Shown in pieces: positions 54,690-62,405 of a stretch of 64,000 bases of DNA. Origin of the DNA: VXNE01 sp965205735 (GTDB taxonomy: Bacteria; Pseudomonadota; Gammaproteobacteria; Pseudomonadales; Azotimanducaceae). The stretch lies in assembly GCA_965205735.1 (NCBI GenBank), contig OZ242179.1:744001-808000 (forward strand), in the 5' to 3' direction. Numbering within the stretch: position 1 is the stretch's first letter; every line of letters begins with the position of its first letter. Made by a program: the position numbers and the translations under genes. The notes under the pieces are model-generated. The model was not told where the DNA came from. It saw only the letters and a list, made by a program, of their open reading frames with translations, and did not search any database.

Positions 54690-55027
54690 GGATTCTGTTC
54701 CTCGTCGTCGTCATCGATCTCCATCAAGGCGTCCATGATCCGCGAGAGGCGAAGCTTCGTGTCGGAATTGAGTCTCTGGTAGTTGCGGAAGAACACCTGA
54801 TCGCGCTCGGGGGCGTCGTCGGGCGAAGCGTCGCCCATGAGCACCCCGACGGTGGTGTCAAGGGCAACGGCAAGGCGATGGGCCAGGTCCGCCGAAGGAC
54901 GAATCGTCGGTTTGTTCTCCAGGTCCCAGACGTACGATTTCGTGGACCCGATCTGCGAGGCCAACGCCTCCAGCGTGAGGTTCCTAGCCTTGCGCAGTCG
55001 TTGCAGGCGAACTCCGAATGTGTCCAC
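54686..55027 (-). CDS. XRE-family transcriptional repressor
   Basis: 113 residues from the GTG at 55027, chosen for the excellent AAGGAGGGG 3 bp upstream. HTH: LQRLRKARNLTLEALASQIG with STKSYVWDLENKPTIRPSA. The C-terminal region is acidic (EIDDDDEEQNP). Co-transcribed with the ImmA/IrrE protease and divergent from the Ubl gene by 124 bp, so it probably represses that operon and itself. Confidence 0.9.
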   Translation of the reverse strand: MDTFGVRLQRLRKARNLTLEALASQIGSTKSYVWDLENKPTIRPSADLAHRLAVALDTTVGVLMGDASPDDAPERDQVFFRNYQRLNSDTKLRLSRIMDALMEIDDDDEEQNP

Positions 55028-55048
55028 GTGCCCCTCCTTCAGTGGGCG

Positions 55049-55086
55049 AACAGTACGAAAAGTAACGATGTTCAATTTAACAGTAC
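55049..55086. promoter_or_regulatory. Direct-repeat operator candidate between XRE and Ubl genes
   Basis: AACAGTAC occurs twice, at 55049-55056 and 55079-55086, 30 bp apart (about three helical turns), in an AT-rich stretch. TATAGT (about 55105) could be the Ubl operon -10 box, placing the second repeat near its -35 region. ACAGTAC recurs at 56621-56627 near the E1 start. Probable XRE binding sites; inferred. Confidence 0.5.
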
Positions 55087-55151
55087 TTTGTGTTATGTCC
55101 GTAGTATAGTGTGCCGCAATGTCATGTTAGTCCAAACGGAGGTTGCGCGAA

Positions 55152-55664
55152 ATGGCAGTGCTCATAGATGTGTTTTACCAGGGAGAGGGGCTCGATGTTG
55201 TCGGCCACGTGGAGATCGAAGCGGAGGCAACCTTTGGCGCGCTCAAGGCGGTTCTCGCGGACAACCACGGGCTAGCGGCGGAAGCGGTCCTAGTCTTCAT
55301 TGAAGACAAGGATGAGCCGCTTGGGGACGACGCGCTCGTGAAGGAGTACGCGGAGCTGAAGGCGCTGAAGGTGCACGTACACCGGCAGCGCGAGGTGAAG
55401 GTGGAGGTCGTATTTAACGGAAAGACCGTGGAGAACCACTTCTCACCGTCGGTGACGGTGGCGCGGGTCAAGGTATGGGCGGCGGAGAAAGAGTTCGGCC
55501 TAGGGACGGAAGAGGCTGGCGAGCATGTGCTGCAGATTGTCGGCACGGATGTCCGTCCGCAGCCCAGTACGCATATCGGGACGCTGGTGGATGACAAGAC
55601 GCCTGTGCTCGCATTTGATCTCGTGCCTCACGAACGCGTGCAGGGGGCTTTCGGGCTCTCATGA
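55152..55664 (+). CDS. Two-domain ubiquitin-like (beta-grasp) protein
   Basis: 170 residues; GGAGG lies 9 bp before the ATG at 55152. Two beta-grasp modules. The first (~1-78) runs from MAVLIDVFYQGEG through FGALKAVLADNHG and LKALKVHVHR; the second (~79-162) from EVKVEVVFNGKTVENHF through VARVKVWAAEKEFGL, VLQIVGTDVRPQP to VLAFDLVPHE. The tail is ERVQGAFGLS, without the exposed Gly-Gly of ubiquitin; if processed, cleavage after the Gly in GAFG would leave a single terminal Gly. Acts as the modifier to be conjugated. ATGA overlap with the E2-like gene. Confidence 0.82.
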   Translation: MAVLIDVFYQGEGLDVVGHVEIEAEATFGALKAVLADNHGLAAEAVLVFIEDKDEPLGDDALVKEYAELKALKVHVHRQREVKVEVVFNGKTVENHFSPSVTVARVKVWAAEKEFGLGTEEAGEHVLQIVGTDVRPQPSTHIGTLVDDKTPVLAFDLVPHERVQGAFGLS

Positions 55665-56137
55665 TGAAGGACCCGGACCAACGAGCTTTGGAAGCCGACT
55701 TGGCGAAGGCGGCGTGCCGGCTTGCCGAGCTTGAAGGGCGGTGGCGTCTGGTGAGCACTGCTTGGCCCTACGCCTACTTCGCGGTGGCGGCGCGGGACGG
55801 TAGCGAATACCCCCTGCGGCTTGAGTGTAGTGGATATCCACAGGCGCCGCCCACCGGCGGTCCCTGGAACCTGAACCGGGACGCGATCCTCGAGTTCGGG
55901 AACTGGCCCCACGGAAACGGGGGGCGGGTCTCCGCCGTGTTTCGCACGGGCTGGAAGAAGGGCACTGCGCTGTATTTGCCTTGTGATCGGGTAAGTATCG
56001 CAGGGCATCCGAACTGGTCCACGGAGCTGCCTTCGAAGGTTTGGCGGCCGGCGGCCGGAATCGCGCAGTACTTGGAACAGGTGCATGAACTTCTCAATTG
56101 CGGAGACTACAGGGCGCCTGCTGGCGCCTCGACATAG
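55661..56137 (+). CDS. E2-like ubiquitin-conjugating enzyme
   Basis: 158 residues. E2/RWD-like order of elements: N-terminal helix (ALEADLAKAACRLAELEG), central strands with YPLRLECSGYPQAPPTGG (E2-like Tyr-Pro...Pro-Pro), then ALYLPCDRVSIAGHPNW where Cys108 is the candidate catalytic residue and HPNW recalls the HPN motif, and a C-terminal helix (AAGIAQYLEQVHELLN). Order and motif match prokaryotic E2 families found with JAB and E1 genes. Divergent at the sequence level, so Cys108 is an inference. Sits between the Ubl and JAB genes with overlaps at both ends. Confidence 0.75.
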   Translation: MMKDPDQRALEADLAKAACRLAELEGRWRLVSTAWPYAYFAVAARDGSEYPLRLECSGYPQAPPTGGPWNLNRDAILEFGNWPHGNGGRVSAVFRTGWKKGTALYLPCDRVSIAGHPNWSTELPSKVWRPAAGIAQYLEQVHELLNCGDYRAPAGAST

Positions 56138-56603
56138 GCTATCTTGTTCGTGGTTTCTTTGGCGCCGCCTGCGTCGGAAACTGCGAGAGCGGGGTCGGTA
56201 CCAGACCCGCGAGAGCGGGGCGTTTTTGCTCGGCCGTCGAACCGGCAACAGAGCGCGGATCGTGGAGTTCGCGCTATACGACGATATTGACCCTGCCTGT
56301 CTCGACACCGGGATCGTGCGGTTCGACGGTAGGCACTTCGGGAAGCTCTGGTCGCTCTGCGCGGAGAAAGGGCTCCGGGTGGTGGCGGATGTGCATGTGC
56401 ATCCGGGGGGCGCAGGTCAAAGCGCATCGGATCGGGCGTACCCAATGATTGCGCAGGCGGGACACATAGCGCTGATCCTGCCGCGGTTTGCGAAGCCACC
56501 CCTTCCCCGCCGCGATGTCGGCCTGTACTGCTATCTGGGCGGGAAACGATGGAACGCCGTTCCGGCGGGCGAACGGCGCAGCTTTTTCCACATCGGATTT
56601 TGA
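56085..56603 (+). CDS. JAB/JAMM isopeptidase (deubiquitinase-like)
   Basis: 172 residues if started at the ATG 56085 inside the E2 gene. JAMM zinc motif: Glu43 in TRESGAFLLG, then His104, His106, Ser113 and Asp116 in DVHVHPGGAGQSASD (HxHPx5SxxD). Such enzymes trim the Ubl precursor or remove it from targets. A later start is possible because the first ~25 residues overlap E2. Confidence 0.88.
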   Translation: MNFSIAETTGRLLAPRHRLSCSWFLWRRLRRKLRERGRYQTRESGAFLLGRRTGNRARIVEFALYDDIDPACLDTGIVRFDGRHFGKLWSLCAEKGLRVVADVHVHPGGAGQSASDRAYPMIAQAGHIALILPRFAKPPLPRRDVGLYCYLGGKRWNAVPAGERRSFFHIGF

Positions 56604-56614
56604 GAGGACTGGAG

Positions 56615-57988
56615 TTGAGTACAGTACTCGCGGACTCCCTTCACCGGCTGGTGAAACATGCGATCGACAGCGGCGCGGCGGGTACCGTGGAAGAGGCCGA
56701 GGAGATGTTCCGCGATTATCGGCTCACCATGGAGATCGGCCGGGTTGCGGCGCAAAGTCCGGTTCACCAGGCCGCGCTCCTGACGGCAGTAGCCGTTGGT
56801 CGCCGGGCGTTTCTCGGCGGCGTGAGCGTCGTCGGCGACCTTCGGACACGCCTAGCTGTCCCGCTGCCGTTGGGGCGCAGTCTGGGCGATGCCGTAACGG
56901 CCTTAGGGGGTTGTGGCAGTGGGTGGCGACCGGCGGGTGCCCCGACCATAGTGGTCGGCGGCGGGCCGGAAGCGCGTCGGAAGGGATTCTGTATTCGAAC
57001 AATGTCCGCAGGTTGGCGCGGGGGTATCGCGCCGGTCCACGCGGATATTGTGCTTGACGCGGGGCCGATGATGCCCCTTGCAGGGATGCTTGCGGGCGCA
57101 TTGGCGGTTAACGAGGCGTACCGGTTTGTCGGTGGCGATGTGGTGGCTGGACACCAGACGGTTGGGTTGTCTCTTTGGAATCCGGCTGGCGGTTGCGACT
57201 GGGTGAGGGCAGAGTGCGACGAACCGAATCTCGCCTACCTGCCCTCGAGTCTCTGGCTTGTCGGCTTGGGCCATTTGGGACAAACGTATCTGTGGGGCCT
57301 GGGAATTCTGCCGTATGTCGCGCCGAGCCAGGTATCGCTGGTTCTACAGGATGTGGACAGGGTGACGGACTCGACCGAGAGCACATCCGTGCTCACGAAT
57401 GGGAACGTGGGCGTGAGAAAGACGCGGCTCATGGCCGAATGGGCTGAGCAGAGAGGGTTTCGGACTTCGATTCTCGAACGTCGGTTCGACGGGGCATTCA
57501 GCAGACAGGAGGTGTATGAGCCTGCGGTGGCGCTGTGTGGCATCGACAATCCGGAGGGGCGACGGGTGTTGGACAGGGTAGGGTTCGATCTGGTGGTGGA
57601 GGCCGGACTTGGGCGAGGTCACCGGGACTTCCGATCGATGTGCTTGCACACCCTGCCAGGTCCGCGTATGGCGACGGAGATCTGGAAGGAGTCGGCGTCG
57701 GCGGATGGTGGGGTGGGAGAACAGGTGGCCTATCGCAAGCTCGTGTCGGAGGGAGTCTTGGACCAGTGCGGCATGACGCTGCTGGCCGGAAAAGCTGTGG
57801 GGGCACCATTCGTTGGAGCTGTGGCGTCCACCCTAGCGCTGTCGGAGCTCCTGCGCCCGTTGCATGGGGGCTATGCGCACCAGATGATCGATTTGGATCT
57901 GCTTAGTGTCGAGCAGCGAAGTGTGTCGCTGCATCCGCGGAACTTTGGGGGTTGGAATCCGGGCTTCTGCGAGGTGGTTGGGGCGTAA
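56615..57988 (+). CDS. E1-like activating enzyme (ThiF/MoeB fold)
   Basis: 457 residues from the TTG at 56615 (GAGAGGA 6 bp upstream; 11 bp after the JAB stop). The first ~200 residues are a separate domain, perhaps an inactive adenylation half. The ThiF domain follows: SSLWLVGLGHLGQTYLWGLG (nucleotide loop GxGxxG), LVLQDVDRVTDSTESTSVL (Asp/Ser), GVRKTRLMAEWAEQRGF (Arg/Lys), CGIDNPEGRRVL. The Cys in VLDQCGMTLLAGKAVGAPFVGA is the candidate thioester site. Would adenylate the Ubl C-terminus and pass it to the E2. Confidence 0.87.
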   Translation: MSTVLADSLHRLVKHAIDSGAAGTVEEAEEMFRDYRLTMEIGRVAAQSPVHQAALLTAVAVGRRAFLGGVSVVGDLRTRLAVPLPLGRSLGDAVTALGGCGSGWRPAGAPTIVVGGGPEARRKGFCIRTMSAGWRGGIAPVHADIVLDAGPMMPLAGMLAGALAVNEAYRFVGGDVVAGHQTVGLSLWNPAGGCDWVRAECDEPNLAYLPSSLWLVGLGHLGQTYLWGLGILPYVAPSQVSLVLQDVDRVTDSTESTSVLTNGNVGVRKTRLMAEWAEQRGFRTSILERRFDGAFSRQEVYEPAVALCGIDNPEGRRVLDRVGFDLVVEAGLGRGHRDFRSMCLHTLPGPRMATEIWKESASADGGVGEQVAYRKLVSEGVLDQCGMTLLAGKAVGAPFVGAVASTLALSELLRPLHGGYAHQMIDLDLLSVEQRSVSLHPRNFGGWNPGFCEVVGA

Positions 57989-58354
57989 TCGGGCGCGGCA
58001 AACCCACACGCGCATCGGCATCTCGCGAGAGCGACTCGTGCTGAACGACGGGGCTACTTGGGGGAAGATTCCGCTGATGTTGGCGGTTCCGTATTCAATG
58101 CGTGTTGTCGGGTAGGTTCGATGGTGGTTGCGAGTGATCGGGCATTACAGAATCGAGAGATTGCGCGGGGACGCGCGAAATCCGGTTTGGAGGTTATCGC
58201 GCGGCGAAACCGCCCCGCAATCCGTAGCAGAACACTAAGGACGGAGTTTCGACACGCGCCTTTCGGGCTGCCTATGGTACGCTCCGATTGGAAGGGCGGC
58301 GCGCCCCCCACGTTCCAGTCCCGCCCGGATGCCGGTCGGCGAAAACCAGAACCG
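57989..58354. other. Gap after the Ubl operon; no gene recognised
   Basis: 366 bp. Open frames here are short and lack family features. It may hold the end of the conjugation operon's transcript and the flank of the IS256 relic; I see no clear terminator hairpin. Confidence 0.5.
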
Positions 58355-58710
58355 GTTGTGCGGGTCAAGTTGTGCAAAAAGGCCTTGGCATGCGGCTTTT
58401 CGGAGCCGCTCCTCCCTGAGTTCCTTGAGGAAATCCATGTTCAGATAGTGGTTGGCCTCGAGTCAGTCCTCTTGGGTCTCGACCGCGAGGGCGCGCGCGA
58501 GGCGCAGGCAGCTCTCGCGGTTGGGGAAGATGCGTACGACCCGCGTTCGGCGCCGGATTTCCTCGTTGAGGCCCTCGAGCATGTTGGTGCTCTTTAGGTG
58601 CTTGTGGTGTTGCCGTGGCAGGCGGTAGAAGGTCTAGGTCTGTTCGATGTGGTCTTCCGCCCAGTCGGTGAGTTTCGGGTACTTGGCCTGCCACCGGGCC
58701 AGCCACGCGG
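58355..58710 (-). pseudogene. IS256-family transposase relic, C-terminal part
   Basis: Reading the minus strand gives AWLARWQAKYPKLTDWAEDHI, then an in-frame TAG, FYRLPRQHHKHLKSTNMLEG, RVVRIFPNRESCLRLARALA, an in-frame TGA and LEANHYLNMDFLKELREE: the C-terminal catalytic half of an IS256 transposase with at least two stops. The terminus is probably near the TTGTGCGGGTCAAGTTGTGC sequence. The other half lies at 60478-60914 across the IS1380 insertion. The left boundary is approximate. Confidence 0.8.
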
Positions 58711-58714
58711 CTAG

Positions 58715-60473
58715 CCCGGATATCTCACCAACATTAGAGTCTGGGTCAAATCGGCTTGATCGAGCGCGGTTTGGTCCTTTTCGGGCGGCGGCGAACCGCG
58801 GCGACGTTGTCCGCGGCGCGGGCATCGGACTTTCCGCCGCTTCTCGGCGCCGGATGCCGCGCCTAGGCGCGCTTTCGTCCCGGCGTGCGCTTCATCGGGG
58901 CGCGGGCGATCCCCGGCCGCGCATCGACCGGCTCCGAAGCGACCGGGAGGTGGCCTAATCGGGGGGCGCCCGGGCCGGAACGCGGCGCAGCGCCGCCAGC
59001 GCGGCGGCGAACTCGGACTGGTGCGGATACACCGACGAGAACGACAGCCACACCTTGCGCGCGGTGACGCGCAGGCGGGCGGCGACCTTGAGCAGCCTGG
59101 TCCGGAGCGTGCCGCATTGCGCGTTGGCCCAGCGCGTGCCGGCGAGGCCCAGGCGCCGCAGGCCGTGCATCAGGACGTAGGCGAAGGAGGCGAAGTACAG
59201 GCGCAGCTGGTTGGCGCGCAGCGTCGCCGCGCTGGTGCGGTCGGCGAACATGTCCAGCTGCTGCTCCTTGATGCGGTTCTCCATGTCGCCGCGGGCGCAG
59301 TACAGCTGCTCGTACAAGCGCCGCGGGCCGCCGGCCCCGCGGCCCAGGCTGGTGACCACGAAGCGCGGGTTGGACCCCTTCGGCAAATGCTCCGCCTTGG
59401 CCACCACCCGCCGCGTCCGGCTCCACGAGTCGCGCGTGCGGTAGCGGAACTGCCGGAACCGCCGCGACGCCTCGCCCGTGTGCGCGCAGCGCCGCCGCGA
59501 CTTGCGCAGCGCCTTGCCGATCCGCCTCACCAGGCGCGGGTTGCGCGCCAGGCCCAAGACGTAGCCGACCTCGTTCGCCTCGCACCAGGCCATGATCTCC
59601 TCGCGGCAAAAGCCGGCGTCGCCGCGGATCACGACGCGCGTCCCCGGCCAGCGGCCGCGGATCCGCTTCACGATCCGGTCCAGCTCCTCCGCCGCGCCCT
59701 CGGCGGCGTCGATGTCCGACGGCCGCAGGCGCGCGCACAGCAGATGACCGCCGCAAAAGATGTACAGCGGCAGATAGCAGTAGTGGCCGTAGTAGCCGTG
59801 GAAGAACCGTCCCTCCTGATCGCCGTGCACGGGATCGTCGGTGGCGTCCAGGTCCAGCCAGATCTCCTCCGGCGCCCGTGCGCGCGACTCCAGGAACACA
59901 TCGACCAGCAGCCGGTCCAGCGCAGCCGGGTCCGCGACGATCTTCTTGTAGCGGTGCTTCGCCGCCGCCTCCGGCGCGCCCAGCTCCAAACGGTTCAGCG
60001 TGCTCGATCCGGCCAGCGCATGGCCGCGATCCCGCGCCCGCGCCCGCGCCGCGCCGGTCGGGTCCGCCTTGCCCGCCAGCAGCGCCAGCAGGCTGTCCGC
60101 GCGCAGCGCGTCGTGGTCGTTGACATCTTCGTAGCCGAGCGCGATCCCGTAGATCCGCTGCGCGACCAGCTCCGGCAGCGCGTGCTCGATCTTTCCCGGA
60201 TGGCGGAAATCCGCGAAGCAGCGCGCCACCCGATCCAGCAAGGCGAGCCGCCGATCCACTTCCCGCAGCAGCACGCCGCCGCCGTCCGACGTGAGCCGGC
60301 CCCCGTCGAAGCGGCCGACCACGCCGCGGCGGCCTAGGGCGTGAAATTCGAGTTGCGCGGGAGTACACTGCGTGGCCATGGGACCTCCTTGTCGTTTCCA
60401 TGTAAGTAACTGATTCAACTCACATTATACGACAAATCGAGGTCCCATTCCATTTGTTGGTGAGATATCCGGG
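58715..60473 (-). mobile_element. IS1380-family insertion sequence, apparently intact
   Basis: 1759 bp with 19-bp perfect terminal inverted repeats CCCGGATATCTCACCAACA and a CTAG target duplication at 58711-58714 and 60474-60477. A 4-bp duplication agrees with the IS1380 family. It splits an IS256 relic; rejoining the flanks restores that transposase's reading order. Confidence 0.92.
58955..60379 (-). CDS. IS1380-family DDE transposase
   Basis: 474 residues from the ATG at 60379 (MATQCTPAQLEFHALGRR), with AGGAGGT 3 bp upstream. Family features: LTSDGGGVLLREVDRRL, IALGYEDVNDHDALRAD, IWLDLDATDDPVHGDQEG, RGDAGFCREEIMAWCEAN (DDE residues), and DMENRIKEQQLDMFADRTS near the C-terminus. Full length with no disruption, so the element may be active. 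Confidence 0.93.
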   Translation of the reverse strand: MATQCTPAQLEFHALGRRGVVGRFDGGRLTSDGGGVLLREVDRRLALLDRVARCFADFRHPGKIEHALPELVAQRIYGIALGYEDVNDHDALRADSLLALLAGKADPTGAARARARDRGHALAGSSTLNRLELGAPEAAAKHRYKKIVADPAALDRLLVDVFLESRARAPEEIWLDLDATDDPVHGDQEGRFFHGYYGHYCYLPLYIFCGGHLLCARLRPSDIDAAEGAAEELDRIVKRIRGRWPGTRVVIRGDAGFCREEIMAWCEANEVGYVLGLARNPRLVRRIGKALRKSRRRCAHTGEASRRFRQFRYRTRDSWSRTRRVVAKAEHLPKGSNPRFVVTSLGRGAGGPRRLYEQLYCARGDMENRIKEQQLDMFADRTSAATLRANQLRLYFASFAYVLMHGLRRLGLAGTRWANAQCGTLRTRLLKVAARLRVTARKVWLSFSSVYPHQSEFAAALAALRRVPARAPPD

Positions 60474-60477
60474 CTAG

Positions 60478-60914
60478 GTCTGCGCGCGCCTCGTCGATGT
60501 CGTGCCGGTCGTAGAGCCAGCGCAGCTCCCGCAGGCAGTCCTCGTCGGCCTTGCGCGGGATATTGTCGAGGGCGTTGCGCAGGAAGTGCACATAGCAGCG
60601 CTGCCAGGCGGCTTCGTTGAGGGCCTCGCGGATCGCCCTGGTGAGGCCGTGGTGGTCGTCGCTGACGACGAACTCTACGCCGTGCAGGCCGCGCTCGCGG
60701 AGCCCGACCAGCGAAGTCCTTCCAACTGCCGTGGCTCTCCCGGTTGGCCAGTTCGACGCCGAGGATGTGGCGGCGGCCGTCCAGCCCGATGCCGATGGCG
60801 ATCATCACCGCCTGCGAGCGGATCACGCCGTTCTCGCGCGCCATCTCGTAGCGGGCGTCCAGGATCAGGTACGGCATCGGCTCGTCGAACTCGCGCTCTG
60901 CCAGGCGGTCGAAG
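60478..60914 (-). pseudogene. IS256-family transposase relic, middle part
   Basis: Minus-strand MPYLILDARYEMARENGVIRS in pieces, AIGIGLDGRRHILGVELANRE, then a frameshift after SHGSWKDF and continuation in another frame (FVVSDDHHGLTRAIREALNE, AAWQRCYVHFLRNALDNIPR, WLYDRHDIDEARA). Joins the C-terminal relic once the IS1380 element is removed. The N-terminal third is missing: the similarity stops abruptly about 48 bp before the Ntn-hydrolase gene. Confidence 0.82.
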
Positions 60915-60961
60915 GGACACGGTGTTACAGTCTCGCCGAAGATGCGTATGGAGTTACTGCA

Positions 60962-62167
60962 ATGACGGCAGAAGTGGCGTTGCTAAACAGGAAGGCGGTC
61001 GCACTAGCGGCTGATAGCGCAATGACGCTTGGAGGTTCAGGCAAGATCTATCCGGCTCAGAAACTGTTTGCGCTCCCTAAGGGTCATGCAGTAGGGGTGA
61101 TGATCTACAACAACGCGGAATTCATGGGAATTCCTTGGGAAACGCTCATCAAGATGTACGGTAGCTCGCTTGGTGGGGAATCGCGCTCTACTGTCGAGGA
61201 CTATGTTGAAGAATTCCTTGAATTCATCGTTGCGGGACGTTTCATAACGGCTGAGCAGGAATTCAGGAATCTAAGGGAGATGGTGGAGGGCTTGCTCATT
61301 ACGATACGCGATGATGCAACAGAGCAAGGCAACGGTGTCGATTCGCTGAAGGCCCGAATTGAACGCTTTAGGAAGAGGTTCCAGGAAGCGGAACGCGCTC
61401 GATCAATGACTAACGACCACGTAACGAAATTTCTCAGAAAAGAGCGCTCTCGTTTGAACGAACGCATTGAACATATCTTCGACGAGTTCGACCCGACTGC
61501 TGAAATTAAGCGTTTGGTAGTCAATTTGGTGGGTGACGTCCTGAAGAGGAACGTTCCTACGCCGCAATACTCAGGCTTGGTGATGGCGGGATTCGGACGG
61601 GAAGAGTTTTTCCCGACAATGATTGCGGTGAATGTTGAAGGTACCGTGGGTGGAAGGCTCAAGCACCGCGGATTGCATCGTACGGAGATAGGACGGGACG
61701 GCTTAAATGCATCGATCATGCCGTTTGCTCAACGTGAAATGGTGGAACGTTTCATGGAGGGGGTTGATCCCTCGTTCCTCGAGTATGTTGGGGACACGAT
61801 GAGCGAAGCATCGACCCAGTTGACGCTTGAGACGCTCAAGGCATTAGGCATCAAGTGTACGAACGAGCAGGAAGAGGCGGTGCGACACGCAGCGCTTGAG
61901 CAGACCAAGGAGTATCTCAAGCAAGCGGAGAAGTTCAAGGAGAAGGAGTTCGTCAATCCTATCATGGAGATTGTGGGGTACTTGCCCCAGGAGGAGCTTG
62001 CGAATATGGCGGAAGCCATGGTGAACCTCACAGCCCTCAAGCGCAGAGTGTCGCTCGAAGCCGAGACTGTCGGAGGGCCGATTGACGTCGCAGTGATAAC
62101 CAAGGGCGACGGATTCACGTGGATTCGCCGCAAGAACTACTTTGATCCTGCGATCAATCGGAGTTAA
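60962..62167 (+). CDS. Proteasome-beta-like Ntn hydrolase with long C-terminal extension
   Basis: 401 residues from the ATG at 60962 (GGAG 8 bp upstream). It begins MTAEVALLNRKAVALAADSA. If Met is removed, Thr becomes residue 1, Asp in AADSA is residue 17 and Lys in AQKLFAL is residue 33: exactly the T1/D17/K33 catalytic set of proteasome beta subunits and HslV. Further proteasome-like features: GKIYPAQKLFAL and HAVGVMIYNNAEFMG. Residues beyond ~200 are an added, largely helical region (KARIERFRKRFQEAERAR, a possible coiled coil). Lower GC than the chromosome. The substrate is unknown; a self-compartmentalising protease is one possibility. Confidence 0.8.
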   Translation: MTAEVALLNRKAVALAADSAMTLGGSGKIYPAQKLFALPKGHAVGVMIYNNAEFMGIPWETLIKMYGSSLGGESRSTVEDYVEEFLEFIVAGRFITAEQEFRNLREMVEGLLITIRDDATEQGNGVDSLKARIERFRKRFQEAERARSMTNDHVTKFLRKERSRLNERIEHIFDEFDPTAEIKRLVVNLVGDVLKRNVPTPQYSGLVMAGFGREEFFPTMIAVNVEGTVGGRLKHRGLHRTEIGRDGLNASIMPFAQREMVERFMEGVDPSFLEYVGDTMSEASTQLTLETLKALGIKCTNEQEEAVRHAALEQTKEYLKQAEKFKEKEFVNPIMEIVGYLPQEELANMAEAMVNLTALKRRVSLEAETVGGPIDVAVITKGDGFTWIRRKNYFDPAINRS

Positions 62168-62197
62168 ATTGCCAATTGAATTAGATAGGAGTCGCCG

Positions 62198-62374
62198 ATG
62201 TCACTAGTTCGCCAGACCATCTCGTCTAGCAAATACAACAACTTGCTCGACCCTCAGCGCGCACACTTTCGCGAGGAATTAAGGCGACAGGCCGTTCAAG
62301 ATGCCACGAAGGCGACGGATGCGGTGCGCGCCAAACTCAGGCATGACCTGAAGGCGAGTCTCAAGGGTGCGTAA
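62198..62374 (+). CDS. Small basic helical protein, unknown
   Basis: 58 residues, MSLVRQTISSSKYNNLLDP at the start and KLRHDLKASLKGA at the end. AGGAG lies 7 bp before the ATG and the gene begins 30 bp after the Ntn hydrolase stop, so they are probably co-transcribed. Predominantly helical, charged (REELRRQAVQDATKATDAV). No family recognised. Could be a partner or inhibitor of the hydrolase. Confidence 0.65.
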   Translation: MSLVRQTISSSKYNNLLDPQRAHFREELRRQAVQDATKATDAVRAKLRHDLKASLKGA

Positions 62375-62405
62375 GCGTTCGGTCAGGCCGTGACGGTAGC
62401 AGTTT

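Noticed and set aside
57989..58354. Short frames after the E1 gene as a fifth operon gene
   Set aside because: They lack a ribosome binding site and domain features, and none continues the operon's tight spacing.
59021..60337. 438-codon plus-strand open frame
   Set aside because: Exactly antisense to the IS1380 transposase.
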